The notes beneath the pieces are model-generated. The model saw nothing but the letters and a program-made list of their open reading frames with translations. It made no database searches and had not been told where the DNA came from. From positions 124,001-188,000 of the forward strand of contig CAVQZC010000012.1 in the NCBI GenBank assembly GCA_963718315.1: a DNA stretch of 64,000 bases, written 5' to 3'. Shown piece by piece: positions 43,797 through 50,749 of the stretch. This DNA comes from CAVQZC01 sp963718315. GTDB lineage: Bacteria; Actinomycetota; Thermoleophilia; Gaiellales; JAICJC01. The translations under genes and the position numbers were made by a program. The stretch's first letter is position 1. Every line of letters begins with the position of its first letter.

Positions 43797-43804
43797 AGTA
43801 TAGG
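43797..43804. promoter_or_regulatory. Overlapping divergent -10 elements
   Basis: The 8-nt AGTATAGG serves both strands: TATACT on the minus strand (43797-43802) ends 6 nt before the yqhQ ATG, and TATAGG on the plus strand (43799-43804) ends 8 nt before the rarA ATG. Both transcripts would be leaderless, and the two start codons are only 22 nt apart. Confidence 0.5.
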
Positions 43805-43812
43805 CTCCGTCC

Positions 43813-45048
43813 ATGAGCGACCTGTTTGCGGATTCGGCCACCGACCGGCTCAGCCGGGCGGCGCCGCTGGCCCAGCGGCTGCGGCCCCAGACCCTGGACG
43901 AGTTCGCCGGTCAGGAGGACGTGGTCGGCGAGGGCCACGCGCTCCGCAAGGCGATCGCCGAGGACCGGATCGGTTCGATGATCTTCTTCGGGCCGCCGGG
44001 CACCGGCAAGACGACGCTGGCACGGATCGTCGCTCACACCACGCGCTCCCACTTCGAGGAGCTCTCCGCCGTGTCGGTCGGCATCCCCGACGTGCGCCGC
44101 GTGCTGGCCGAGGCCCGCGACCGGCTGGGCGCCAACGGCACCCGGACGATCTTGTTCCTGGACGAGATCCACCGGTTCAACAAGGCGCAGCAGGACGCCC
44201 TGCTGCCGGCGGTGGAGTCGGGCCTGATCACCCTGATCGGCGCCACCACCGAGAACCCCTACTTCGAGGTCAACTCGGCGCTGCTGTCCCGCTGCCACCT
44301 GTTCGAGCTGCTGCCGCTCGACGCCGCCGCGCTGGCCACCGTCGTCGGCCGCGGCGCCGGGGTGCTCGGCATCTCGCTGGACGACGCCGCGACGACCGCG
44401 ATCGTGCGGTCGGCCGGCGGCGACGCACGCAACGCCCTCAACATCCTCGAGGCGGCCGCCGACGCCGCCGCGGGCGCCCCGATCACGCCCGAGCTGGTGG
44501 CCGAGGCGGCGCGCAAGCGCCCGCTGCTCTACGACAAGGGCGGCGACCACCACTACGACGTCACGTCGGCCTTCATCAAGAGCATGCGCGGCTCGGACGC
44601 CGACGCCTCCATCTACTACCTGGCGGTGATGATCTCGGGCGGGGAGGATCCCAAGTTCATCGCCCGCAGGATGATCGTGTTCGCGTCCGAGGACGTCGGC
44701 AACGCCGACCCGCAGGCGATCCAGGTGGCGGTCGCGGCCGCACGCGCGGTCGAGTTCGTCGGCCTGCCCGAGGCCCGGATCAACCTCGCCCAGGCGGCCG
44801 CCTACCTCGCGCGGGCGCCGAAGTCGAACGCCAGCTACCGGGCGATCGACCGGGCGCTGGCCGAGGTCAAGGAGCGCGGCGGCCTGCGGCCGCCCAAGCC
44901 GATCCGGGACGCCAGCTATGCCGGCGCGGCCAAGCTCGGCCACGGCACCGGCTACATCTACCCCCACGACCACCCCGACGCCGAGCAGCAGTACCTGCCC
45001 GACGAGCTCGCCGGCACCGTCTTCTACGAACCGGAGGACGGCGGCTAG
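43813..45048 (+). CDS. rarA: Replication-associated recombination protein RarA (MgsA/WRNIP1 family)
   Basis: 411 residues. AAA+ clamp-loader fold: LRPQTLDEFAGQEDVVG, SMIFFGPPGTGKTTLARIVA (Walker A), TILFLDEIHRFNKAQQDALL (Walker B), LIGATTENPYFEVNSALLSR (sensor 1) and the C-terminal RKRPLLYDKGGDHHYDVTSA and YIYPHDHPDA segments specific to RarA. It acts at stalled replication forks. Length and motifs intact. Confidence 0.95.
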   Translation: MSDLFADSATDRLSRAAPLAQRLRPQTLDEFAGQEDVVGEGHALRKAIAEDRIGSMIFFGPPGTGKTTLARIVAHTTRSHFEELSAVSVGIPDVRRVLAEARDRLGANGTRTILFLDEIHRFNKAQQDALLPAVESGLITLIGATTENPYFEVNSALLSRCHLFELLPLDAAALATVVGRGAGVLGISLDDAATTAIVRSAGGDARNALNILEAAADAAAGAPITPELVAEAARKRPLLYDKGGDHHYDVTSAFIKSMRGSDADASIYYLAVMISGGEDPKFIARRMIVFASEDVGNADPQAIQVAVAAARAVEFVGLPEARINLAQAAAYLARAPKSNASYRAIDRALAEVKERGGLRPPKPIRDASYAGAAKLGHGTGYIYPHDHPDAEQQYLPDELAGTVFYEPEDGG

Positions 45049-45052
45049 CGGT

Positions 45053-45982
45053 CTACAGGATGCGTGCGCCCAGCGCCGAGCAGGTCAGCTCGACCGCCAG
45101 GTTGGCCGTGGCGTTGCGCTCGTCGAGCACCGGGTTCACCTCGACCACCTCCATCGAACGGACGACGCCGCTGGTGGAGAGCATCTCCATCGCCAGGTGC
45201 CCCTCCCGGTAGGTGATGCCGCCGCGCACGGGCGTGCCGACGCCGGGCGCCTGGTCGGGGTCGAGCACGTCCATGTCGAACGAGAGGTGGACGAACGGCG
45301 CGCCGGAGACGATGCGAATCGCCTCCTCCATCACGTGGCGCATGCCGAACCGGTCGATGTCTTCCATCGTGTAGACGCGGGCGCCGATCGAGCGCAGCCG
45401 TTCGCGCTCGCCCTCGTCGACGCTGCGCACGCCGACCAGGACGGTGTGCTGCTCGGCCACCATCGGCAGCGGCCAGGCGGAACTGTCGAACCGGGGATCG
45501 CCGGCGAGGCCCAGCGCGACCGCCAGCGGCATGCCGTGGACGTTGCCGCTGGGCGACGTCGTCGGCGTGTTGATGTCGGAGTGCGCATCCATCCAGATCA
45601 CGCCCCCGGCCGCCCCGTGCGCGCGGGCGAGGCCGCCGAGCGTCCCGATCGCGATCGAATGGTCGCCGCCGAGCACCAGCGGGAACTCGCCCTCGGCGAC
45701 CGTCTCGGCGACGTGATCGGCCAGGTCCTCGCAGGTGCGCTTGATGGCGCTCCAGTACCGGGCCGAGGGGTCGCCCTCGTCGAGTGCCTCGACCAGTCCG
45801 GTGCTGACGTTGCCATGATCGTGCACGCGCCGGCCGAGGCCCTCGATCCGCTCGCCGAGCAGCGCGTAGCGGATGGCTGAGGGCCCCATGTCTACGCCGC
45901 GGCGGCCCGATCCGAGGTCCAGAGCGGCGCCGATCACGCCGATCACGGCCCCGTCCCTATGCGATGTCGGCGCTGCTGCCAC
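45053..45982 (-). CDS. rocF: Arginase (ureohydrolase family)
   Basis: 309 residues from GTG 45982. The dinuclear Mn site is complete: LVLGGDHSIAIGT (His), GVIWMDAHSDINTPTTSPSG (Asp-His-Asp, with N-x-HG following) and LSFDMDVLDPDQAPGVGTPV (D-x-D). SGNVHGMPLA matches arginase rather than agmatinase. It cleaves arginine to ornithine and urea in the cytoplasm. TAGGGT lies 8 nt upstream of the GTG on the minus strand. Confidence 0.92.
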   Translation of the reverse strand: MAAAPTSHRDGAVIGVIGAALDLGSGRRGVDMGPSAIRYALLGERIEGLGRRVHDHGNVSTGLVEALDEGDPSARYWSAIKRTCEDLADHVAETVAEGEFPLVLGGDHSIAIGTLGGLARAHGAAGGVIWMDAHSDINTPTTSPSGNVHGMPLAVALGLAGDPRFDSSAWPLPMVAEQHTVLVGVRSVDEGERERLRSIGARVYTMEDIDRFGMRHVMEEAIRIVSGAPFVHLSFDMDVLDPDQAPGVGTPVRGGITYREGHLAMEMLSTSGVVRSMEVVEVNPVLDERNATANLAVELTCSALGARIL

Positions 45983-46106
45983 GACGCGTAACCCTACATT
46001 CTGAAACCGACTCTAAAGCGATCCGCCCGACCGACCGATAGCTCCCGTGAGGCCCTCCCCCAGGCCTCTCCGTGCATCAACCTGCAACTTTGAGGAGGAC
46101 CGCTCG

Positions 46107-47369
46107 ATGGTCGACCTGGCGAGCATCCGAAACGCATCGTTCTCGCTGACGCCCACCGGCTACAACCCGGAGGAAGTCGATCGGTTCCTCGGCGACCTGG
46201 CCGACAACGGGCTCGAGAGCGCCAACCCCGCGGCGATCCGCAACGCCTCGTTTTCGCTGACCCCGACGGGCTACAACCCCGAGGAGGTCGATCACTACCT
46301 GGTCGACATCGCAGACCAGCTCGAGGACGTCTCCCAGCCGGCCGCGCAGGCCGCCGACGAGCCGGAGGCTGCCGAGGCACACGAAGCTGACGAGGCCGAC
46401 GCCGAGCAGGCTACGGCCGAGGAGACCGAGCGCGTCGAGGAGCCGGTCGCGCAGGTCGAGGATGAGCCGGAGCATGACGACGAGATCGAGTCTGCTGAGG
46501 ACGTCGAGACCGAGTACGAGTTCGCATCGCCCGTCGCCACCGAAGAAGAGTCCGAGCCCGAGTCCTCCTACGAGGACTCCGAGCCGCAGGCCGAGCCGGC
46601 CGAGGCCGAGACACCCGTCGCCGAGGCTGACGCCGACGACGACGATCTCGCCGGCGAGTGGTACGTCGCCCCGCCGGCCGCTCACGAGGAGCCCGAGACC
46701 GCCCCGGTGGTCGCGACTCCGGTGGGCGCCGCCCCGCAGGCGCACGTCCCCGAGACCGTCCTGGCCGAGCGGCCGCACGAGCAGCTCGACAACCTCAGCG
46801 ACGTGGCAGAGGACGCAATCCGGGCGCTGCAGTCGTTCGTCTCCAACGAGCTGGCCGCAGTCCGGACGGCGAGCACCCAGGAGGTGGAGGACATCCACCG
46901 CGAGCGGGCGCGCCTGATCGAGGAGGCCGCGAACGCCGCGGACGAGCACCTCGTGCAGACCCGCGACCACGCAGACCGCATCCTGGAGAACGCGAAGGCC
47001 GAGGGCGAGCGCATTCGCCGCGAGGCACAGCAGGAGGCCGAGAGCAAGCGCGAGGCGCTCGAGCGCGAGCTGTCCGAGCGCGAGTCGCACACCGAGCGGC
47101 GGGCCAACCAGATCCTGGGCGAGGCCGAGCAGCGCCGGCACGAGGCCGACGAGCTGTACGCCAGCGCAAGCCAGGCCCAGGCGCACATGCTGGCGTCGTT
47201 CGAGCAGGCACGTACGGCCCTCATCGAGGCGGCCGAGCGCGGCCCAGCCACACCGACCGTGACCCGGTTCGAGATCGCCACCGACAGCGACACATCCGAT
47301 CCCACTCGCGACACCGAGCAGCACCATTCGTCCGGCGATCAGGCGGACGCTGCGGATGCCGCCGCTTGA
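46107..47369 (+). CDS. DivIVA-like coiled-coil protein with duplicated N-terminal motif
   Basis: 420 residues. AGGAGG precedes ATG 46107. The N-terminus carries the segment IRNASFSLTPTGYNPEEVD twice (about residues 7-25 and 44-62), each followed by an R/H-F/YL-DLAD-like tail, resembling the short DivIVA membrane-targeting motif. Residues 75-230 are extremely Glu/Asp/Ala-rich and likely disordered. Residues 230-380 form a long coiled coil (LDNLSDVAEDAIRALQSFVS, NAKAEGERIRREAQQEAESK). DivIVA/Wag31-type proteins mark poles and septa and recruit wall-synthesis enzymes. It overlaps the next gene by 14 nt. Confidence 0.75.
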   Translation: MVDLASIRNASFSLTPTGYNPEEVDRFLGDLADNGLESANPAAIRNASFSLTPTGYNPEEVDHYLVDIADQLEDVSQPAAQAADEPEAAEAHEADEADAEQATAEETERVEEPVAQVEDEPEHDDEIESAEDVETEYEFASPVATEEESEPESSYEDSEPQAEPAEAETPVAEADADDDDLAGEWYVAPPAAHEEPETAPVVATPVGAAPQAHVPETVLAERPHEQLDNLSDVAEDAIRALQSFVSNELAAVRTASTQEVEDIHRERARLIEEAANAADEHLVQTRDHADRILENAKAEGERIRREAQQEAESKREALERELSERESHTERRANQILGEAEQRRHEADELYASASQAQAHMLASFEQARTALIEAAERGPATPTVTRFEIATDSDTSDPTRDTEQHHSSGDQADAADAAA

Positions 47370-48402
47370 CGCACAGCTCGCGGCGATCTGCCTGACCGAA
47401 CCGGGCGGCGGATCCGTTCCGCTGGACGACCTGGTCCGTGAAGGGCCTGCCGTGCTGGCCGTGCTGCAGGACGACGGGGACGAATCGCGCACCGCGATGC
47501 TCCGGGAGCTGGGGCAGCGCATGCGCGGCTCCGCAGCCCGGCTGGTACTGGTCTCGGAAGGCGATTCCACCGTGGGGCGGCAGCTCTCGGTGGTCCGGGC
47601 GGCCCGGTGGCTGACCGATCCCGAGGGCGAGGTCTGCGAGGCGCTGGGGCTGATCAAGCAGCGGCGTCTGCGCAAGTCGCGCCGCCGTGACGGCGTGTTC
47701 GTGCTCGACAGCAACCGGGTGGTGCGGTTTGTCTTCATCGCCCAGGAGCCCGGGCAGTGGGTGCCTGCATCGTTCGTCGCATCGCGGCTCGAGCGCCTCG
47801 GTTCGGCCCTCCCGGCTCCTGCCCCGGAGGCCGAACCCCCCCTCGACAGCCCCGCCGAAACGGATGCCCCTCCGCTCCCGGTGCTGGAAGGCGAAGACCC
47901 GCTCGAGGGCCTGGAGGCGCTGGTGGCCGCCGTGGGCGCCCGGCTCGGCCTGACCGGCACCGATCTCACACATCTTTCCACCGCGGTCCGGTTCCGCGAT
48001 CTGGGCATGACGACAGTCCCGGACGACGTGCTGACCAAGGCCGAACCGCTGACCGACGAGGAATGGCACCTGATCCGCACGCACCCCGAGCGGTCGGCGG
48101 GGATGCTGGGCGACAGCCCGCTCTACGACGGGGCGCGGGAGATCGTCCGCGCACACCACGAGCACCTGGACGGGTCCGGGTACCCAAACGGCCTGGCCGG
48201 CGAGGAAGTACCGCTGGGAGCGCGAATCCTGGTGGCATGCCAGGCCTACCTGGAGATCCAGCCGGGCCACATGGACGACGCGTCGCCGGTCGACCGGCTG
48301 CGTGTGGAGTCTGGCACCCGATACGACGCCCGGGTGGTCGAGGCGATCGCCGCCGAGGTTTCAGAGCCCGCCGAGCCGAAACACGCGGCCCCTGCGGAAT
48401 AA
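47356..48402 (+). CDS. Peroxiredoxin-like domain fused to a degenerate HD-GYP domain
   Basis: 348 residues. Residues 15-150 resemble an AhpC/TSA-like thioredoxin fold (LDDLVREGPAVLAVLQDDGD, LVLVSEGDSTVGRQLSVVRA, RDGVFVLDSNRVVRFVFI) but have no catalytic Cys at the expected place. After a Pro/Glu linker (150-185), residues 200-330 are an HD-GYP: FRDLGMTTVPDDVLTKAEPL where HD is replaced by RD, IRTHPERSAGML, and the intact HHEHLDGSGYPNGL with QAYLEI in place of ADAFDA. Loss of metal ligands argues for an inactive c-di-GMP phosphodiesterase that may still bind ligand or partner. The ATG lies inside the DivIVA-like gene. Confidence 0.75.
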   Translation: MPPLDAQLAAICLTEPGGGSVPLDDLVREGPAVLAVLQDDGDESRTAMLRELGQRMRGSAARLVLVSEGDSTVGRQLSVVRAARWLTDPEGEVCEALGLIKQRRLRKSRRRDGVFVLDSNRVVRFVFIAQEPGQWVPASFVASRLERLGSALPAPAPEAEPPLDSPAETDAPPLPVLEGEDPLEGLEALVAAVGARLGLTGTDLTHLSTAVRFRDLGMTTVPDDVLTKAEPLTDEEWHLIRTHPERSAGMLGDSPLYDGAREIVRAHHEHLDGSGYPNGLAGEEVPLGARILVACQAYLEIQPGHMDDASPVDRLRVESGTRYDARVVEAIAAEVSEPAEPKHAAPAE

Positions 48403-48448
48403 CACACGCCCGTTACACGGAAAACGGCTGATCGTGACAGACAGCCGG

Positions 48449-48454
48449 TACACT
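48449..48454 (+). promoter_or_regulatory. -10 element (TACACT) deciding the start of the second L,D-transpeptidase
   Basis: TACACT ends 6 nt before GTG 48461. The reading frame is open back to 48302, but this extension is the 3' end of the previous gene. The -10 placement and the following hydrophobic helix both support 48461 as a leaderless start. The -35 region is poor. Confidence 0.5.
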
Positions 48455-48460
48455 CCGCGG

Positions 48461-49366
48461 GTGCGACGCGTGCTGATCATCCTGGCGTTCATCGTCGTCG
48501 TGCTCGCTGGTGCAGCGGCCGGCTTTGTCGCCTGGCACACCTCCAGGGCGGCCGCAACGGCGCCACCCGCTGGCAAGAAGGCCTCCCAGGCGATCGTCTA
48601 CAAGGTCGGCCTCAGCCGGGCTCACGGGGTGCGGCCGGCGCCGAAGCAGGCGTACGGGCATCCGATCCTGTTCCGATACCCGCTGGTTCAGGACGGCGAC
48701 AAGGGACCGGCGGTGCGCCGTCTCCAGGAGCTGCTGGCGAACTACGGCTACCTCCCGGTGCGCTTCACCGCCACCGAGACCCGGCCGCTGCCGACGACGC
48801 CGCGCCCGGGTCAGTTCACGTGGAGGTTCACGGCGCCGCCGGTGCTGGGGGCGATGTGGGAGCCGGGCATGTTCGGGACGATGACACGCGGCGCGGTGAT
48901 GACCTTCCAGGCCAACAACGGGATGCCGACTGACGGCGTCGCGGGTGCGCAGGTATGGGAGGCGCTGCTCGGCAAGCACCCGGCCAGGAACCCCGTCCCC
49001 TATACCTACGCGGTCGTCCACGAGACCCTGCCGGAGTCGATCTCGATCTACCGGGAGGGGACGTCCGTCTTCACGTCGCCCGCGAACACCGGGATCCCCC
49101 AGGCGCCGACCGCGCAGGGCACGTTCCCGGTCTACCTGCGCTACACGTCGACGACGATGAGCGGTACGAACCCCGACGGATCGCACTACAGCGACCCGGG
49201 CGTGCCATGGGTCAGCTACTTCAACGGCGGCGACGCCGTGCACGGGTTCCTGCGCGGCAGCTACGGCTCACCCCAGAGCCTGGGCTGCGTCGAGCTGCCG
49301 TACAGCACCGCCCAGGGGGCGTACGACCTGATGAACTACGGCACGCTGGTGACCGTCACCTCGTAG
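48461..49366 (+). CDS. L,D-transpeptidase (YkuD fold) with peptidoglycan-binding domain, membrane-anchored
   Basis: 301 residues. N-terminal signal anchor VRRVLIILAFIVVVLAGAAA. Peptidoglycan-binding domain at about 70-175 (VQDGDKGPAVRRLQELLANY, GTMTRGAVMTFQANNGMPT). C-terminal YkuD domain with HETLPESISIYREGTSVFTS and FPVYLRYTSTTMSGTNPDGS. The catalytic segment is PQSLGCVELPYSTAQGAYDL: the nucleophile Cys is kept but the usual S-H-G-C has Leu in place of His, as in an actinobacterial subgroup with an upstream His (DAVHGFLRG). It builds or modifies 3-3 cross-links. Confidence 0.83.
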   Translation: MRRVLIILAFIVVVLAGAAAGFVAWHTSRAAATAPPAGKKASQAIVYKVGLSRAHGVRPAPKQAYGHPILFRYPLVQDGDKGPAVRRLQELLANYGYLPVRFTATETRPLPTTPRPGQFTWRFTAPPVLGAMWEPGMFGTMTRGAVMTFQANNGMPTDGVAGAQVWEALLGKHPARNPVPYTYAVVHETLPESISIYREGTSVFTSPANTGIPQAPTAQGTFPVYLRYTSTTMSGTNPDGSHYSDPGVPWVSYFNGGDAVHGFLRGSYGSPQSLGCVELPYSTAQGAYDLMNYGTLVTVTS

Positions 49367-49371
49367 CTCCA

Positions 49372-49395
49372 GCGCCGCCGGCAGGCAGGCGGCGC
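49372..49395 (+). terminator. Stem-loop terminator after the transpeptidase gene
   Basis: Perfect 8-bp GC arms GCGCCGCC (49372-49379) and GGCGGCGC (49388-49395) with an 8-nt loop, 6 nt after the stop codon at 49366. No U-tract. Confidence 0.55.
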
Positions 49396-49635
49396 CTCCC
49401 TCATCGCGACCTGTACCTCTCCGCGGCCCGGGCTGAGTTCGTTGCGCCGCGTGGCGGTGGCCCTGCAACGGGTTCGCCCGGTTCTCACACGAGATCCGCA
49501 CGAGGGACAAATGGCACGCCGGCATTTGCCAAATGGCAGATCCACAACGGCGCAAAGCAGGCTGCGGCATGATCTACCCCGCCTGGGTGATTGAAACCCC
49601 TTCCCAAAGGCGCATATCGCCCGTACACTCGAACC
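49396..49635 (+). promoter_or_regulatory. Intergenic region with AAATGGC repeats and a leaderless -10
   Basis: AAATGGC occurs at 49509-49515 and 49531-49537, start-to-start distance 22 nt (about two helical turns). An inverted GGCATTT (49521-49527) overlaps to give an imperfect palindrome. TACACT (49624-49629) ends 6 nt before the ATG of the zinc-ribbon gene. No other feature was seen in these 240 nt. Confidence 0.4.
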
Positions 49636-49821
49636 ATGCACAGCCGAACCGCGCATTGTGACTGCTGCGAGCGTGACACGCTCCAGGCCAAGGTGTTCGC
49701 CATCTCCGCGGGGCAGCTCCTGTGGCGGTGCAGCGAGTGCCAGAAGCCGGTGGAGCGCGCGTTCCAGAACGGACGCCCCGCATCCACGGTGAGCGCCCGT
49801 CTGAACGCGGCCCGGATCTAG
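49636..49821 (+). CDS. Small zinc-ribbon protein
   Basis: 61 residues from ATG 49636. Two Cys knuckles, HCDCCERDTL and LLWRCSECQKPV, about 22 residues apart, form a likely four-Cys zinc site. It ends RPASTVSARLNAARI. No membrane segment. It could bind nucleic acid or be a chaperone-like ribbon. A leaderless -10 precedes the ATG. It is convergent, with no gap, with the methyltransferase gene. Confidence 0.6.
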   Translation: MHSRTAHCDCCERDTLQAKVFAISAGQLLWRCSECQKPVERAFQNGRPASTVSARLNAARI

Positions 49822-50559
49822 TCAGCCTGCGGAGGGCGCCCGCGCCCGCGCTGCCCAGAACATGGGCATCGATGCGTACTCGGGCTGCTGGGAGGCCAGC
49901 AGCGCAGATGCTCGCGGCTCGGCGACTCGTTCGAGCACGAAGCCGGCGGCGATCAGGCCGTTGAGGTACGTGGACAGGGTTCGGTGGTGGTTGCCTGCCC
50001 GGCGCACCCCCTGCGGGTTCGATGAGCGCCAGAACCGCTCGGTGAAGTAGTCGGAGGACCACCGCCCGATCGTTCCCTGTGCGTTCGCCAGCGTCTCGCC
50101 GTCGGGCGTGAGCACGCACGGATGCCCGACCACGAACACGAACCAGCCACCAGGCCGAAGGACGCGCCGCACGGAGCGGAGGGCGGCGGCCAGGTCGGGG
50201 ATGTCCATCAGCGCGAGCTGACAGACGACGCCGTCGAGAGACTCGTCGCCAAGGGTCGCCAGGCTCTGCGCGTCGTCGAGGGTGTAGCGCAGGACGGGCG
50301 GGCCTGCGTGGCTCCGGGCGAGGTCGAGCATGGTTTCGGAGCTGTCGATGCCGACCACCTCCGCGGCGCCTGACTCGGCCAGCGCGCGTGCAGCCAGGCC
50401 CTGCCCGCAGGCGAGGTCTGCGACGACCTGGCCGCGCACGTCGCCGGCGAGCTCGAGCGTGCATCGCAGCGCCGTTTGGTGCGGTCCGCTGCCGGCTGTC
50501 ACCAGCTTGTCGTACCAGGCAGCGATATCCGACCACGTTGGTTCTGTGGCTTTGCTCAC
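49822..50559 (-). CDS. Class I SAM-dependent methyltransferase (Methyltransf_11 type)
   Basis: 245 residues from GTG 50559, chosen because AGGAG lies 5 nt upstream; GTG 50574 would add five residues. It has WSDIAAWYDKLVTAG, QVVADLACGQGLAARALAES (motif I), VVGIDSSETMLDLARSH (motif II) and LRPGGWFVFVVGHPCV (post-motif). The late segment WRSSNPQGVRRAGNHHRTLS and LIAAGFVLERVAEP match small-molecule methyltransferases. Substrate unknown. Confidence 0.85.
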   Translation of the reverse strand: MSKATEPTWSDIAAWYDKLVTAGSGPHQTALRCTLELAGDVRGQVVADLACGQGLAARALAESGAAEVVGIDSSETMLDLARSHAGPPVLRYTLDDAQSLATLGDESLDGVVCQLALMDIPDLAAALRSVRRVLRPGGWFVFVVGHPCVLTPDGETLANAQGTIGRWSSDYFTERFWRSSNPQGVRRAGNHHRTLSTYLNGLIAAGFVLERVAEPRASALLASQQPEYASMPMFWAARARAPSAG

Positions 50560-50749
50560 ACCTGCTCCTGACACTTGAGCTCAGCGTGGGTAACTGAGCG
50601 GTGACGAATGTGCCTTTGTTTACCAGCCTTGAACAGAACCATTACGAGGCCCAAACCCACGGGGTGTAGTACCGGCTGGAAGATCTCCTCACGCCGGAGC
50701 GACCCGTGGTCCCGGGACGTCTCGCCGGCGCCAATTGACGGGAGGGTAC
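50560..50749 (+). other. Gap upstream of the phosphoesterase gene
   Basis: 190 nt containing the divergent promoters of the methyltransferase and phosphoesterase genes. A GGGAGG ribosome site ends just before ATG 50750. Some GC-rich hairpin potential exists between about 50680 and 50730, but I could not match it to a known riboswitch class. Confidence 0.3.

Noticed and set aside
50560..50749. Possible riboswitch upstream of the phosphoesterase gene
   Set aside because: GC-rich hairpins are present, but no conserved riboswitch core could be recognised by eye.
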